A stretch of 64,000 nucleotides of DNA from CAZMNY01 sp964635375 (GTDB taxonomy: Bacteria; Planctomycetota; Planctomycetia; Pirellulales; Pirellulaceae): positions 1 through 64,000 of the forward strand of contig CAZWOU010000005.1 of NCBI GenBank assembly GCA_964635375.1, written 5' to 3'. Below are positions 34,690 to 43,696 of the stretch, in pieces (within the stretch, counting starts at the first letter, position 1; each line of letters opens with the position of its first letter). The notes below the pieces were generated by a model, which saw only the letters and a program-made list of their open reading frames with translations, was not told where the DNA came from and searched no databases. The translations under genes and the position numbers were made by a program.

Positions 34690-35544
34690 ATGTCGATCTA
34701 TCGCGCTCAAGTGTTGGCTGTCATTTATTGCGGCGTTGTTCATATCGTCTGCGCAGACGTTTCGGCGGGAACCAAGGTCACGATCGGTCAGCCCGTGCCT
34801 GCCGGCAAGCGAGTATCGATCGATCGCATTGATCACTCCCAGTGGAATACGTTGCTAAAGAAGTACGTCGATTCGGTCGGCCGCGTCGACTACGCCGCTT
34901 GGCAGCACTCGACCAGTGACGTGCGCGCCTTGGACAGCTACCTGGCTTCGCTCTCATACGCCGACCCCAGGATTCAAAGCAGTCGTGAGGCGCAACTGGC
35001 GTATTGGATCAACGCTTACAACGCGGCCACGATCAAAGGTATCTTGCGTGAGTACCCCACGTCGAGCATCCGCAATCACACGGCAAAACTCTACGGCTAC
35101 AACATCTGGCACGACTTGTTGCTCGCCGTTGGGAACACCAAGATCTCACTGAATGACATCGAGCACAAAGTGTTGCGGAAGATGGGCGAACCCCGGGTGC
35201 ACTTCGCCATTGTCTGCGCATCGCATAGCTGCCCCCGGTTGTTGAATGAGGCCTATGCGGCCAAGACGGTTGAGCAACAATTGACGACGAACTCCCGCAA
35301 CTTCTTTGCCAGCCGAGAGAACTTTCAATACACGAATGGAGCGTTCTATCTTTCTTCCATTCTGAAGTGGTTCGCGGAGGACTTTGGCGCGAACCGATCC
35401 GCTCAGCTCCGCAGTATCGCACCCTATTTGCCAGAGGCGTCGGCCCAACAGGCTGCCGCCGCGGGATTGGGACGGATCTCCTACCTAGAATACGACTGGA
35501 GCTTGAACGAACAACCCACTGCGCGAAACGCTCGTCGACGATAG
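34690..35544 (+). CDS. DUF547 domain protein, exported
   Basis: 284 residues from ATG 34690, with AAGGA upstream. A signal peptide (VLAVIYCGVVHIVCADVSAG) targets export. The DUF547 core is clear: LLKKYVDSVGRVDYAAW, QLAYWINAYNAATIKGILREYP, DIEHKVLRKMGEPRVHFAIVCAS, SCPRLLNEAY and FFLSSILKWFAEDFG-like residues. DUF547 proteins contain a conserved Cys and His; a protease-like fold has been suggested, but the function is not known. The 4Fe-4S membrane protein follows 113 bases later on the same strand. Confidence 0.88.
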   Translation: MSIYRAQVLAVIYCGVVHIVCADVSAGTKVTIGQPVPAGKRVSIDRIDHSQWNTLLKKYVDSVGRVDYAAWQHSTSDVRALDSYLASLSYADPRIQSSREAQLAYWINAYNAATIKGILREYPTSSIRNHTAKLYGYNIWHDLLLAVGNTKISLNDIEHKVLRKMGEPRVHFAIVCASHSCPRLLNEAYAAKTVEQQLTTNSRNFFASRENFQYTNGAFYLSSILKWFAEDFGANRSAQLRSIAPYLPEASAQQAAAAGLGRISYLEYDWSLNEQPTARNARRR

Positions 35545-35554
35545 CCAGCAATAT

Positions 35555-35583
35555 GCCGGTAGCTGACAGGCCGGTAGCTGACA
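35555..35583. repeat. 14-base direct repeat, two copies
   Basis: gccggtagctgaca at 35555-35568 and 35570-35583, period 15, in the spacer after the DUF547 gene. Confidence 0.85.
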
Positions 35584-35657
35584 AGAAGGCGGCGCTGTCA
35601 AATACGTGCCGGCCGTCGATGCCTCGCGGTTCGCTCTCCCCATGAGTCCAGGTTCCC

Positions 35658-36833
35658 ATGCGTTCGAATTCAAACAAGAGCCGCTCGCTTGCGGAGACGG
35701 TTTTCCTTGTGCTCTTCTACCCGGCGGTGTTGCTATTCTATGTCGTCTACAAGTACCCGCAGTGGTTGTTGCCGGACGGCGCCGACCTGACGACGTTCCA
35801 CCTTCTCGGTAAGAGTCCCGGCTTCTGGTACGCCACCGTTTACACGGGAGTCATTTGCGGGACTTGCGTTTGGGTGTTGTCGGTGGGAAAGAACCAATAC
35901 CAACGGAGCAAGAAGAAGGAACAGTTATCTGGATACCAGCGGGCCAAGTTCACTTCGATCTTGCTGGCCCAGGCACTGGTCTTCTACGCGGCGCCATACG
36001 TGTTGCCCGCCTTCGCCCAAGACGGAGGGTTCTTCAACGACCCCGCCAAGCTCGCTGCGAAGACAGCCCATGTCTACGTCTATCCAGCATTTACAAGTTG
36101 GGGCGGAGCGGTCTATATGTTCCTGCTGATCCCGTTAGCCGTCTGGTTCTTCGGCAAACGCTACTGCAGTTGGTTCTGTTCGTGCGGAAACTTGTCCGAG
36201 GCGATCGGCGTGTTGCCCTGGGGCCTCAACTGGGTCCGGCAACGAACGCCTCGTGGCGAAACGGCAAGGCGACTGGAGATCATTCAGCTGTACGTGCTCA
36301 GTTTCGCGATGTTCTTCGGCGCCATGCTTTTCCTCGACGGGCTCAGTCTCTTTTCGGCGCCGTCGCTGCTTGCCGGATTCCAATCGTTTCAAGACTTGGT
36401 CATCGATTTCGCTTTTGGCGCGGTCGTCGGAGTCGGCGCGTATCCAATCTTGGGGACGCGCGTGTGGTGTCGCTACGGATGTCCGATGGCCCAAGGAATG
36501 AAACTGATTGGCAAGTTTACGCGAAGCCGTTTCGCTGTTCTGCCAAACGCAAAGTGCCGCGGACTGGGCTTGTGCACCCAGGTCTGCCCCATGGGGATTG
36601 ATGTGGCAAGCTACGCCCACAAAGACAAGAAGCCGATCGAAGCAGCCTTCGGGCTCAATGAGACGCCTTGCATCGGCTGCGGCGGCTGCATCGACGTCTG
36701 CCCGTTGGACGCCCTTTCTTTCGCGCCGATCGGCCGTGGAGGGCTATCAGTCGTTGCGAACGCCAGCAGCGGGGACCCTGACTCGCCCAGCGCCGATGAC
36801 AACTCGCCAAGTTCGGAGAGAAGTCAAGACTGA
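35658..36833 (+). CDS. membrane 4Fe-4S ferredoxin-type protein
   Basis: 391 residues with about five hydrophobic helices (LVLFYPAVLLFYVVY, YATVYTGVICGTCVWVL, YMFLLIPLAVWFF, YVLSFAMFFGAMLFL, DFAFGAVVGVGAYPIL). Cys clusters in the order CSWFCSCGN, CRYGCP, CRGLGLCTQVCP and CIGCGGCIDVCP bind Fe-S; the last two make a classic 2[4Fe-4S] pair on the cytoplasmic side. This layout is shared with NapH-, NosR- and CcoG/RdxA-like proteins that carry electrons across or along the inner membrane. The electron partner is not named by the sequence. It follows a DUF547 gene and precedes an 89-residue membrane protein. Confidence 0.85.
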   Translation: MRSNSNKSRSLAETVFLVLFYPAVLLFYVVYKYPQWLLPDGADLTTFHLLGKSPGFWYATVYTGVICGTCVWVLSVGKNQYQRSKKKEQLSGYQRAKFTSILLAQALVFYAAPYVLPAFAQDGGFFNDPAKLAAKTAHVYVYPAFTSWGGAVYMFLLIPLAVWFFGKRYCSWFCSCGNLSEAIGVLPWGLNWVRQRTPRGETARRLEIIQLYVLSFAMFFGAMLFLDGLSLFSAPSLLAGFQSFQDLVIDFAFGAVVGVGAYPILGTRVWCRYGCPMAQGMKLIGKFTRSRFAVLPNAKCRGLGLCTQVCPMGIDVASYAHKDKKPIEAAFGLNETPCIGCGGCIDVCPLDALSFAPIGRGGLSVVANASSGDPDSPSADDNSPSSERSQD

Positions 36834-36909
36834 CAATAGAAACTACTGGGCGAGTGCAGTTGATCTCCACCGGGCCGCCCGCACTACCTACCAATCAAGG
36901 GCACTGCCA

Positions 36910-37179
36910 ATGAAGTCCATTATGGTGATTTGCCTGAGCAGCTTGGTCTTGCTTGGATGGATCGCATACCGAAACTGGGCCGACGACGCGGCTACTCAGA
37001 GACGAGAAATCGAGGGGCGAGACGCAGCCGATCTGAATCGAACCGACGAGGAATTGACCGATCGCCATGAGGGCGTTGGCTGGGTGTTCGGCCGCATGGT
37101 CGGCGTATCGGAATCGCCCGGAAGCTCCAACCACTCGCCGTTCGGGAAACCAACTCGCAGCGCGAATCCGCACCGCTGA
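36910..37179 (+). CDS. 89-residue membrane protein
   Basis: From ATG 36910, with AAGGG about eight bases upstream: MKSIMVICLSSLVLLGWIAY, then a charged region (DDAATQRREIEGRDAADLNR) and a Ser/Gly/Pro end. One N-terminal membrane anchor. It starts 76 bases after the 4Fe-4S membrane protein on the same strand and could be a small accessory subunit. That is inference; no family recognised. Confidence 0.5.
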   Translation: MKSIMVICLSSLVLLGWIAYRNWADDAATQRREIEGRDAADLNRTDEELTDRHEGVGWVFGRMVGVSESPGSSNHSPFGKPTRSANPHR

Positions 37180-37348
37180 GAACGTGAGAGGTAGCTTGGC
37201 CAACCGACGCCGACTGGCGTTCGCCGAATAACTCCCGACCGCAGCGAAAGACCAGCCGCGGCACACTCTGATCGGAAGCTAAGCCGCGTCCTTGCGGCCG
37301 TTTCCGCGCGATCTGATACAATGGTGTGCGGCAGGCGCGCGTGAAAAC

Positions 37349-37393
37349 ATGGAGCATCTGGACGTGGAGCATCTGGACATGGAGCATCTGGAC
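37349..37393 (+). repeat. 15-base tandem repeat, three copies, in the start region of the next gene
   Basis: atggagcatctggac is repeated three times (37349-37363, 37364-37378 with g for a at its first base, 37379-37393), followed by atggagcgt. Each unit carries a start-like codon, and its GGAG sits nine bases before the next unit's ATG. Confidence 0.92.
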
Positions 37394-40300
37394 ATGGAGC
37401 GTATCATTTGGCGGATGGTCGCCCTATGCCTATTTGTCGTTTGGACCAAGCCAGCAACTTGCGGCGAAGTTGAACTCTACCTGCTTAGTGGTCAATCCAA
37501 CATGAGCGGCGTCGCCAAGGCGGAGAATCTCCCCGCCGATGCGCCCCGCGTCGTTCCCCATGCGTTTTTTCACTTTGGCCGGGCATGGAAACCGCTTGAT
37601 CTGGATAAGACGCGGACGGCGCAGCGCAAGTTGGAATTCGGCCCGGAATTGGGGTTGGCGCTGGAGACGGCGGCGAAAGACCGACCTGTCTATATCGCGA
37701 AGTACGCAGCCAGTGGAATGGGGCTGCATCACGGTTGGCACGCCGGTCGGTGGAGCGGTGAAGAACTGGCGCCGAATCGCCGCAACTTTTACCCAGGCAG
37801 AGACGCGAAAGATGAAAACCAGGGACAGTTATATCGCGGCATGTTGAAGAAATTTCAGATGGCGATTGAGCAGTTGAAACGTGACGGCCACACACCGGTC
37901 ATTCGCGGATTCGTCTGGATGCAGGGAGAACAGGATAGCAAGCACAGCGTGTCGGCGACAACGTATGCGGCGAACCTCGGACGACTGCATCGTCGGCTGG
38001 CCGAGGACTTGGGGATCGAGGGCGAACTGCCGCTGGTTTTCGGTCAGGTCTTGCCGCACCAACCAGCGGCGTCCCGGTTCACCCATCGAGATGAGATTCG
38101 CGAGCAGATGAAGAAGGTTGGCGAGTTGCCGAACGCGAAAATGGTCTCGACCGACGGCTTCGGACTGCGGTCCGACAAAGTGCATTACAACGCTGCAGGG
38201 CAACTGCGGCTGGGGAGGGAATTCGCGAGGGAGCTAAGGAGCCTGCGGAAAGCGGCGGGCAATGCGACGGGCGAAACGACAAGTGCCCCTACGGTGACAA
38301 AGACGATCACAACGATTCCGGCTTTCTTCGCCGCCCACTGCACGAAATGCCACAATGCGGAGGAGAACAAGAGTGGCGTCAACTTTGACGCGCTCACCGA
38401 TTTCCGTTTGGAGAACGCGGAACATTGGCAGGAAGTCCTGGGCAACATCCAGCGCGGAGACATGCCGCCGGAGGACGCGGCACAGCCCACAGATAAGAAT
38501 CGGCGCCGGTTTCTTTCATCGATCCGCGCGCGGTTGGACCGCCTTTACGCCGATTCAAGCGAGCGCGACTTCCGCCTCACTCGTTTGACGAATAGCCAGA
38601 TTGCCTGGAGCCTCCGCGATCTTCTCAAGATCGACAGGGACTTCAGCGGAGACCTGATTGAGGACCCGGTCGGCAAACGCGGCGAATCGTTGCAGTCCTC
38701 ACTGGAGCTGACTGGCGGCCACATGGAGCTTTACCTGAGCGCCCTTCAAAACGCGGTTCAACTCGCAGTGCCGGACCTCGACGACGCCCCTGCTCCCTAT
38801 CTCTTACGCGGCAATGACTGGGAGAAACAGCATTATCTGAATCGAAACGACCTGGCACACGGTCCACGCCGAAAGCACAAACGCTATCGGGGCCCGAAAT
38901 GGCTGGAGGACAAGTTTGAGGTTCCGCTTCCGCCCAATCATTTCTTTCGGATCTACGTCGATGACAACCGGCCCGAGGGTCAGTTCCGCGCTCGCATCTC
39001 TGTCAGGAACGAGCCGCCCCAAGATGGCGGCGACTTTGCCAGGCACGAGTTCTCTCTCTTTTTCGACAAAGGCTTCAAATCGGCGATGCACACGATTGGC
39101 AGCTTTACCGTTGAGGCGAAGCCGGGGACGCAGGTATTCGAGGTCTTTGGAAACATCTACGATTTCCCAGGCGTGGACCCCGCGCCGTTGGCCGAAGGCG
39201 AGCAGCCGTACGGCATTTCAGCCCATTTCAAGTATCGATTTCTCACGATCCAGAACTGCTCGCCGCTGCACTCGCCATCCGACAAGCCGGTGACAAACCC
39301 GGATTGGGTAATCCGCGGCGATGGGCACTTTGTCAGGGCGGACGACCGCTGGATCGACGCCTGGGGCGAGGAGTTCGGCCGCAAGAATTGGCTGAAACGA
39401 TCACACGGCGGCTCCGACCACACAACGAATGGCAAACCCTCCGTTTACAAAGACGTGATGAAGGACACGAGCTACGCAGTGATTGAACGTATCGAGTTCG
39501 AGATGCCGTGGCAGTGGCCGCCCGCGAGCGTTCTGCCTTTTCTTGAGGGCGGTCAGTTGAGTGAAGCCGCCATCGCTCGCGAGGTGAAGGTCTTTGCGCA
39601 GCGGGCCTGGAGGCGTCCATTGACTGATGACGAAGGCCGCGAACTCGATGCGATTACCGCTGCCAAACTGAAGAGCGCGGAATCCAACACGGACGCCCTG
39701 CGAGATCTGCTAATGACCGTGCTTGCCGATACGCGTTTTCTGTTTTACACCGACGTCGAGGACAGCATCAGGTTGCAAAATTTCGAGCTTGTCTCTCGGC
39801 TGGCGGGTTTCCTCTGGAGAACCACGCCCGATCGCCGCCTGGCTCAGCTTGCTGATCGTGATGGGCCAATTCGCGATGAGGAACTGGCCATCGAAGTAAG
39901 ACGGATGATCGCCGATCGGCGGTCCGAGAGGTTCGTGACGGATTTCACCTCGGCCTGGATGGCGTTTTCAAAGCTCGATCAGATCGCCATCAACCCGAAT
40001 TACTACCGACAGTGGAATCCGAAATTCAAGGAATATATGAAGCTCGAGGCGATTGCGTTCCTCTCGACTCTGCTGCATGAGGACCTGAGTTGCCTCAACT
40101 GCCTGTCGTCGGACTTCGTGGTGGTCAACGACATGATGGCAAAGTATTACGGCATGCCTACGCCGGATAGCGGCCATCGGTTTTCCCGAGTTCCAGCGCC
40201 GGAGCGCCGCGGAAGCGCGCTCACTCAAGCGGCGTTTCTAATGGCGCACAGCGACGGCGAGGACGCCCACGCAGTCAATCGCGGCTTGTGGCTGCGCTCG

Positions 40301-40834
40301 CGACTGCTAGGCGATCCGGCTCGCAACCCTCCTCCCGGCGTGCCTGGGCTGGCCGACCTAGACGCGCGAACGCCAGGCGCTGGCGGACTGTCGACGAAGG
40401 AGCGGCTCGCCCGACACCGAACAGGGATCTGCTACGACTGTCACCGGGACATCGACCCTTGGGGCGTGGCGATGGAGGCCTACGATGCAACCGGCATGTT
40501 TCGCCAGCGGATCCTGCGGCTTACTCCGGGAGAGAAGATCAAGCGGCGAAACTTGCCGGTGGTCAACGAAACGGAAATCCGAGGACGGACCGTCGCCGGC
40601 ATGGACGAATTGCGAGCCCTGTTGCGAGAGCAGCACGCCGATGATTTCGCGCGAGGCTTCAGCGGGGCGATGTTTTCATTCGCGTTGGGCCGACCGTTGA
40701 ACTACCGCGAGGATGACGCGGTGACAGCGATCACGAATCAATTCAAGCAGAACAAGCATCGCATGGCCGACCTGATCGAAGCGATTGTGCTGCGTCCCGA
40801 GTTTAGACACCCCAACGGAGATGCCGTGCGATGA
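37394..40834 (+). CDS. fusion of SASA-type esterase and DUF1592/1588/1585-type cytochrome protein
   Basis: 1146 residues from ATG 37394; in-frame ATGs at 37349 and 37379 are alternatives. I choose the last because MERIIWRMVALCLFVVWTKP makes a normal signal peptide, while the upstream repeats add acidic residues. Residues about 23-285 are a sialate O-acetylesterase-like SGNH domain: LSGQSNMSG (Ser), WMQGEQDS, and DKVHYNAAGQL (Asp/His). Then comes a haem motif, AHCTKCHNAEE (near 315), and the planctomycete DUF1587/1592/1588/1585 string, with YRQWNPKFKEYMKLEA, CLSSDFVVVNDMMAKYYG and GICYDCHRDIDPWG. The protein should be periplasmic. The esterase may deacetylate glycans, with the cytochrome taking electrons; coupling of the two is inferred. 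The stop overlaps the next ATG. Confidence 0.9.
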   Translation: MERIIWRMVALCLFVVWTKPATCGEVELYLLSGQSNMSGVAKAENLPADAPRVVPHAFFHFGRAWKPLDLDKTRTAQRKLEFGPELGLALETAAKDRPVYIAKYAASGMGLHHGWHAGRWSGEELAPNRRNFYPGRDAKDENQGQLYRGMLKKFQMAIEQLKRDGHTPVIRGFVWMQGEQDSKHSVSATTYAANLGRLHRRLAEDLGIEGELPLVFGQVLPHQPAASRFTHRDEIREQMKKVGELPNAKMVSTDGFGLRSDKVHYNAAGQLRLGREFARELRSLRKAAGNATGETTSAPTVTKTITTIPAFFAAHCTKCHNAEENKSGVNFDALTDFRLENAEHWQEVLGNIQRGDMPPEDAAQPTDKNRRRFLSSIRARLDRLYADSSERDFRLTRLTNSQIAWSLRDLLKIDRDFSGDLIEDPVGKRGESLQSSLELTGGHMELYLSALQNAVQLAVPDLDDAPAPYLLRGNDWEKQHYLNRNDLAHGPRRKHKRYRGPKWLEDKFEVPLPPNHFFRIYVDDNRPEGQFRARISVRNEPPQDGGDFARHEFSLFFDKGFKSAMHTIGSFTVEAKPGTQVFEVFGNIYDFPGVDPAPLAEGEQPYGISAHFKYRFLTIQNCSPLHSPSDKPVTNPDWVIRGDGHFVRADDRWIDAWGEEFGRKNWLKRSHGGSDHTTNGKPSVYKDVMKDTSYAVIERIEFEMPWQWPPASVLPFLEGGQLSEAAIAREVKVFAQRAWRRPLTDDEGRELDAITAAKLKSAESNTDALRDLLMTVLADTRFLFYTDVEDSIRLQNFELVSRLAGFLWRTTPDRRLAQLADRDGPIRDEELAIEVRRMIADRRSERFVTDFTSAWMAFSKLDQIAINPNYYRQWNPKFKEYMKLEAIAFLSTLLHEDLSCLNCLSSDFVVVNDMMAKYYGMPTPDSGHRFSRVPAPERRGSALTQAAFLMAHSDGEDAHAVNRGLWLRSRLLGDPARNPPPGVPGLADLDARTPGAGGLSTKERLARHRTGICYDCHRDIDPWGVAMEAYDATGMFRQRILRLTPGEKIKRRNLPVVNETEIRGRTVAGMDELRALLREQHADDFARGFSGAMFSFALGRPLNYREDDAVTAITNQFKQNKHRMADLIEAIVLRPEFRHPNGDAVR

Positions 40835-42168
40835 CGTTGATCAGCTCATTTTCTCGTCGCCAGTTCCTCTACGGCGCCGGTGTGGCAATGGCGTTGCCGC
40901 GTTTGGAATCGTTCGCGGAGACTCCCGCCGCCGGCAAAGCAACTCTGCCAAAGCGTTTCCTCGGTCTTTACGTCGGGCACGGGTTTGCGATCACGCCTGT
41001 CGACGACCACCCGGCCCGCGACTGGAGTTGGTATCCGCGTGTTGTCGACGGCAAAATGAAGTTCGGCAATTCGATGGGGGCGTTGCAACCGTTCGTCGAT
41101 CAGATTTCGGTTTTTCACGGACTCGAACATCCGCAGGTTACAGCCGCAAACGGCCATTCCTCGGCAGACTCGTTCTTGACAGGAAGCAATCCGCAGGGCG
41201 CGACAATCAGCCCGTCGGTCGATCAGATAGCGGCGATGACGCACGGAAGAAAGACCCGCTTTCCGAGCCTCGTACTTGGAAACGAAGGCGGCCTCGGCGC
41301 GAGCGGCAGTTCACTGACCCTGTCCTACAACCGCTCAGGCCGCGCTATTCCGTCGACCAACGACCTCACCGAACTATATAACCGGCTCTTCAATTCCGAT
41401 CCTAACGTGATACGGCGAGAGAAGACAATTTACGAGCGGCGCCGCGCGGTGGTCGACCGAGTGCTGGATTCAGCAAAGAGCCTGCAGCGCAGGATCAGTG
41501 TGGACGACAACCGGAAGATCGATTCCTATTTAGAATCCGTCCGGGCAGTGGAGAAGAACATCGATCGAATGCAGCAGTGGTCCGATACACCCAAACCCGA
41601 TGTCGACGCCAGCAATCTCTCGCTCAAAGCGACTGTCAATGAGCCCAAGCTGTTCATCGAAACGATGTACGATCTGATCCACCTCGCCTTCTCGACGGAC
41701 TCGACTCGCTACGCCACCTACATGCTGCAGAGTATGATCGACGGTCCGTGGAACGAAATGCCGAAGAACGCGTTGGGGCTGCCAGTCGGGCATCATCGTT
41801 TGGCACACGCCGCCGCCGGGTCAAACGTCAAAGCGATGGAGAATCTGGGAACCTACGACAAGTTCCAAGGCGAGCTGCTGGCTCGGTTCCTCCGCAAGAT
41901 GGACGACACGCCGGAAGGCGAAGGCTCGATGCTCGACAACACGATCATTTTCTACGGCACGAGCAACAGCAAGACTCACGTGAACCGCAATTACCCGCTG
42001 ATGGTTGCCGGCGGCGCGAATCTGGGCTTCAACCAGGGTATGTTCTACGAGATGGCGGATTCAGCTGCGCCACTGTCGAATTTGCTGCTGACTATCCTGC
42101 ACCTGCTCGACGTCCCCACAGAGAGATTCTCGGACAGCACAGGCGTTATGAAAGAAGTGCTCGCATGA
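40831..42168 (+). CDS. DUF1552 protein with Tat signal
   Basis: 445 residues. It begins with SRRQFLYGAGVAMALPRLE, a twin-arginine signal, so it is exported folded. The rest matches DUF1552: LGLYVGHGFAITP, VFHGLEHPQVTAANGHSSAD, SVDQIAAM, SVRAVEKNIDRMQ and LDNTIIFYGTSNSK. The function of DUF1552 is unknown, but in planctomycetes it nearly always follows a DUF1592 cytochrome protein and has an alkaline-phosphatase-like tail. Its ATG overlaps the stop of the previous gene (ATGA), and its own stop overlaps the next ATG, so all three genes are translationally coupled. Confidence 0.92.
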   Translation: MTLISSFSRRQFLYGAGVAMALPRLESFAETPAAGKATLPKRFLGLYVGHGFAITPVDDHPARDWSWYPRVVDGKMKFGNSMGALQPFVDQISVFHGLEHPQVTAANGHSSADSFLTGSNPQGATISPSVDQIAAMTHGRKTRFPSLVLGNEGGLGASGSSLTLSYNRSGRAIPSTNDLTELYNRLFNSDPNVIRREKTIYERRRAVVDRVLDSAKSLQRRISVDDNRKIDSYLESVRAVEKNIDRMQQWSDTPKPDVDASNLSLKATVNEPKLFIETMYDLIHLAFSTDSTRYATYMLQSMIDGPWNEMPKNALGLPVGHHRLAHAAAGSNVKAMENLGTYDKFQGELLARFLRKMDDTPEGEGSMLDNTIIFYGTSNSKTHVNRNYPLMVAGGANLGFNQGMFYEMADSAAPLSNLLLTILHLLDVPTERFSDSTGVMKEVLA

Positions 42169-43622
42169 AGGCGTGTTCCCTGGTCGTTGCGGCGATCGCC
42201 CTTGTCGCTACCACGCTGCGCGGCGAAGTTGTTTACCGCACACCCTTGAGCGAAGCAGGTCAGTCGGGCATTTGCCTCCATGGCGACCGTTTGTTCCTGA
42301 CTGTGCATTCGCAACTGAAGGGTAGTCCGCGCGGCGGGTTCTATTTTAACAGCGACATCGTCGGCCAGTGCTTCGACAAGGTATCGGGCAGGCTTCTATG
42401 GGAGGTGAATTTGCCTGGGACCCATGCCGGTCGCGTCCTCGAATCGTGGCATGATGCGACCAGTCTTCAGCCTGTTGCGGACGACGATCACGTTGTGTTT
42501 CACAACCTGAACGGCATGCTGGCCTGTTATGCACACGATGGCAAGCTGCTCTGGAAACGAACTTGGCAAGCGCCCGATCCCGACATCAAGAACTGCCGGA
42601 CGCTGCTACACGGTCAGCAGCTACTGGTTGCACTGCCATCGAAGAAGATTGCGGTGAAAGCCGATAAGGGCCACACCGACTTGCCTTTCTATCAAATCCA
42701 ATCGATCGAATTGGAGACAGGCAAGACCAGCTGGGTCTCGCCGGTTCTAATCACCCACGCAACGCAATACAGCATGGGCGAGTGGGGGAAGCGCCCGGTG
42801 ATCGTCGCGTCGATGATCGATTTAACGCATTGGAAATTCGGCCAGGGACGAAAGGGACACCTGCTTTCACTGGACGATGGCCAACCCGTGTTGACATTCA
42901 ATTTGCCGCCGGCGATCCCCCATCAGAAAAACCAACTCTGCCGCGGCAAGTTTCTCGTCACGGTCAAAGCCGGCCGCCAAACGAAGTTTCAACTTGTCGA
43001 TCCACAGTCCGGCGAAGTGACTGACGAATTCGCTTTTGAACAGCCGGATCGCTACTTCGCCTGGACGGGATCAGCGTTCGCCGAACGGCCCTTCCAACCG
43101 GAGTACACTGAGAAGATCCTGCGAGGCAAGGGACATCCGACGCCGTCCACGGTTCACGTGGTCGGTAATCGCATTTTCTTCTGGAGATATGACAGCGGCG
43201 ATATCGGCTGCATAGACACGCGGACCGGCGAGTCAGTGATGGTCGAGGCGCCGATCCAAGTCTTGGCGGAAAAGACTGTATGGAACAAAGTCGATTTTCA
43301 GTTTACGGCAGGCATCCTCAACGCAAGCGGACGCCCCGTAAACAAACGCGTTGGCACAGTTCGGGGCGTACAGCGAGGTGGCTTCGGACACACCAACCCA
43401 GCGTGGCCAATCGTGCATGAGGATCGACTCTACTGGCAAGGCGGCGCCGGGGTCCTCTACATCATCGACCTGTCCAGACCATTCTCCCCTGACGCTCTCA
43501 GGTGGAAATCCGTAGAGAACAGAGGCCAATCATGGACCTTTGGTGAACCAGCGATTGACGACTCGTCTATCTACATTCGGTCGCAGCGGGAGTTAGTAAA
43601 GATCGCCAGGGAAGAACGATGA
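42165..43622 (+). CDS. secreted PQQ-like beta-propeller protein
   Basis: 485 residues from ATG 42165, overlapping the previous stop by four bases. N-terminal signal MKACSLVVAAIALVATTLRG. Propeller strands with the usual LDxxTG.xLW pattern: CFDKVSGRLLWEVNLPG, CYAHDGKLLWKRTW, IELETGKTSWVSP and CIDTRTGESVMVE. No catalytic Cys or haem motif seen, so it may bind a ligand or serve as a scaffold rather than as a PQQ dehydrogenase. As the third gene of the coupled operon it probably acts with the esterase-cytochrome and the DUF1552 protein outside the cytoplasm. Confidence 0.85.
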   Translation: MKACSLVVAAIALVATTLRGEVVYRTPLSEAGQSGICLHGDRLFLTVHSQLKGSPRGGFYFNSDIVGQCFDKVSGRLLWEVNLPGTHAGRVLESWHDATSLQPVADDDHVVFHNLNGMLACYAHDGKLLWKRTWQAPDPDIKNCRTLLHGQQLLVALPSKKIAVKADKGHTDLPFYQIQSIELETGKTSWVSPVLITHATQYSMGEWGKRPVIVASMIDLTHWKFGQGRKGHLLSLDDGQPVLTFNLPPAIPHQKNQLCRGKFLVTVKAGRQTKFQLVDPQSGEVTDEFAFEQPDRYFAWTGSAFAERPFQPEYTEKILRGKGHPTPSTVHVVGNRIFFWRYDSGDIGCIDTRTGESVMVEAPIQVLAEKTVWNKVDFQFTAGILNASGRPVNKRVGTVRGVQRGGFGHTNPAWPIVHEDRLYWQGGAGVLYIIDLSRPFSPDALRWKSVENRGQSWTFGEPAIDDSSIYIRSQRELVKIAREER

Positions 43623-43696
43623 GCTAGGGGCAGGCGTTCGGATGCTTGGCCACCGTTGCTGAGGAACCATCCTTGTTGAAGGAGCGGGCCCCCTAC

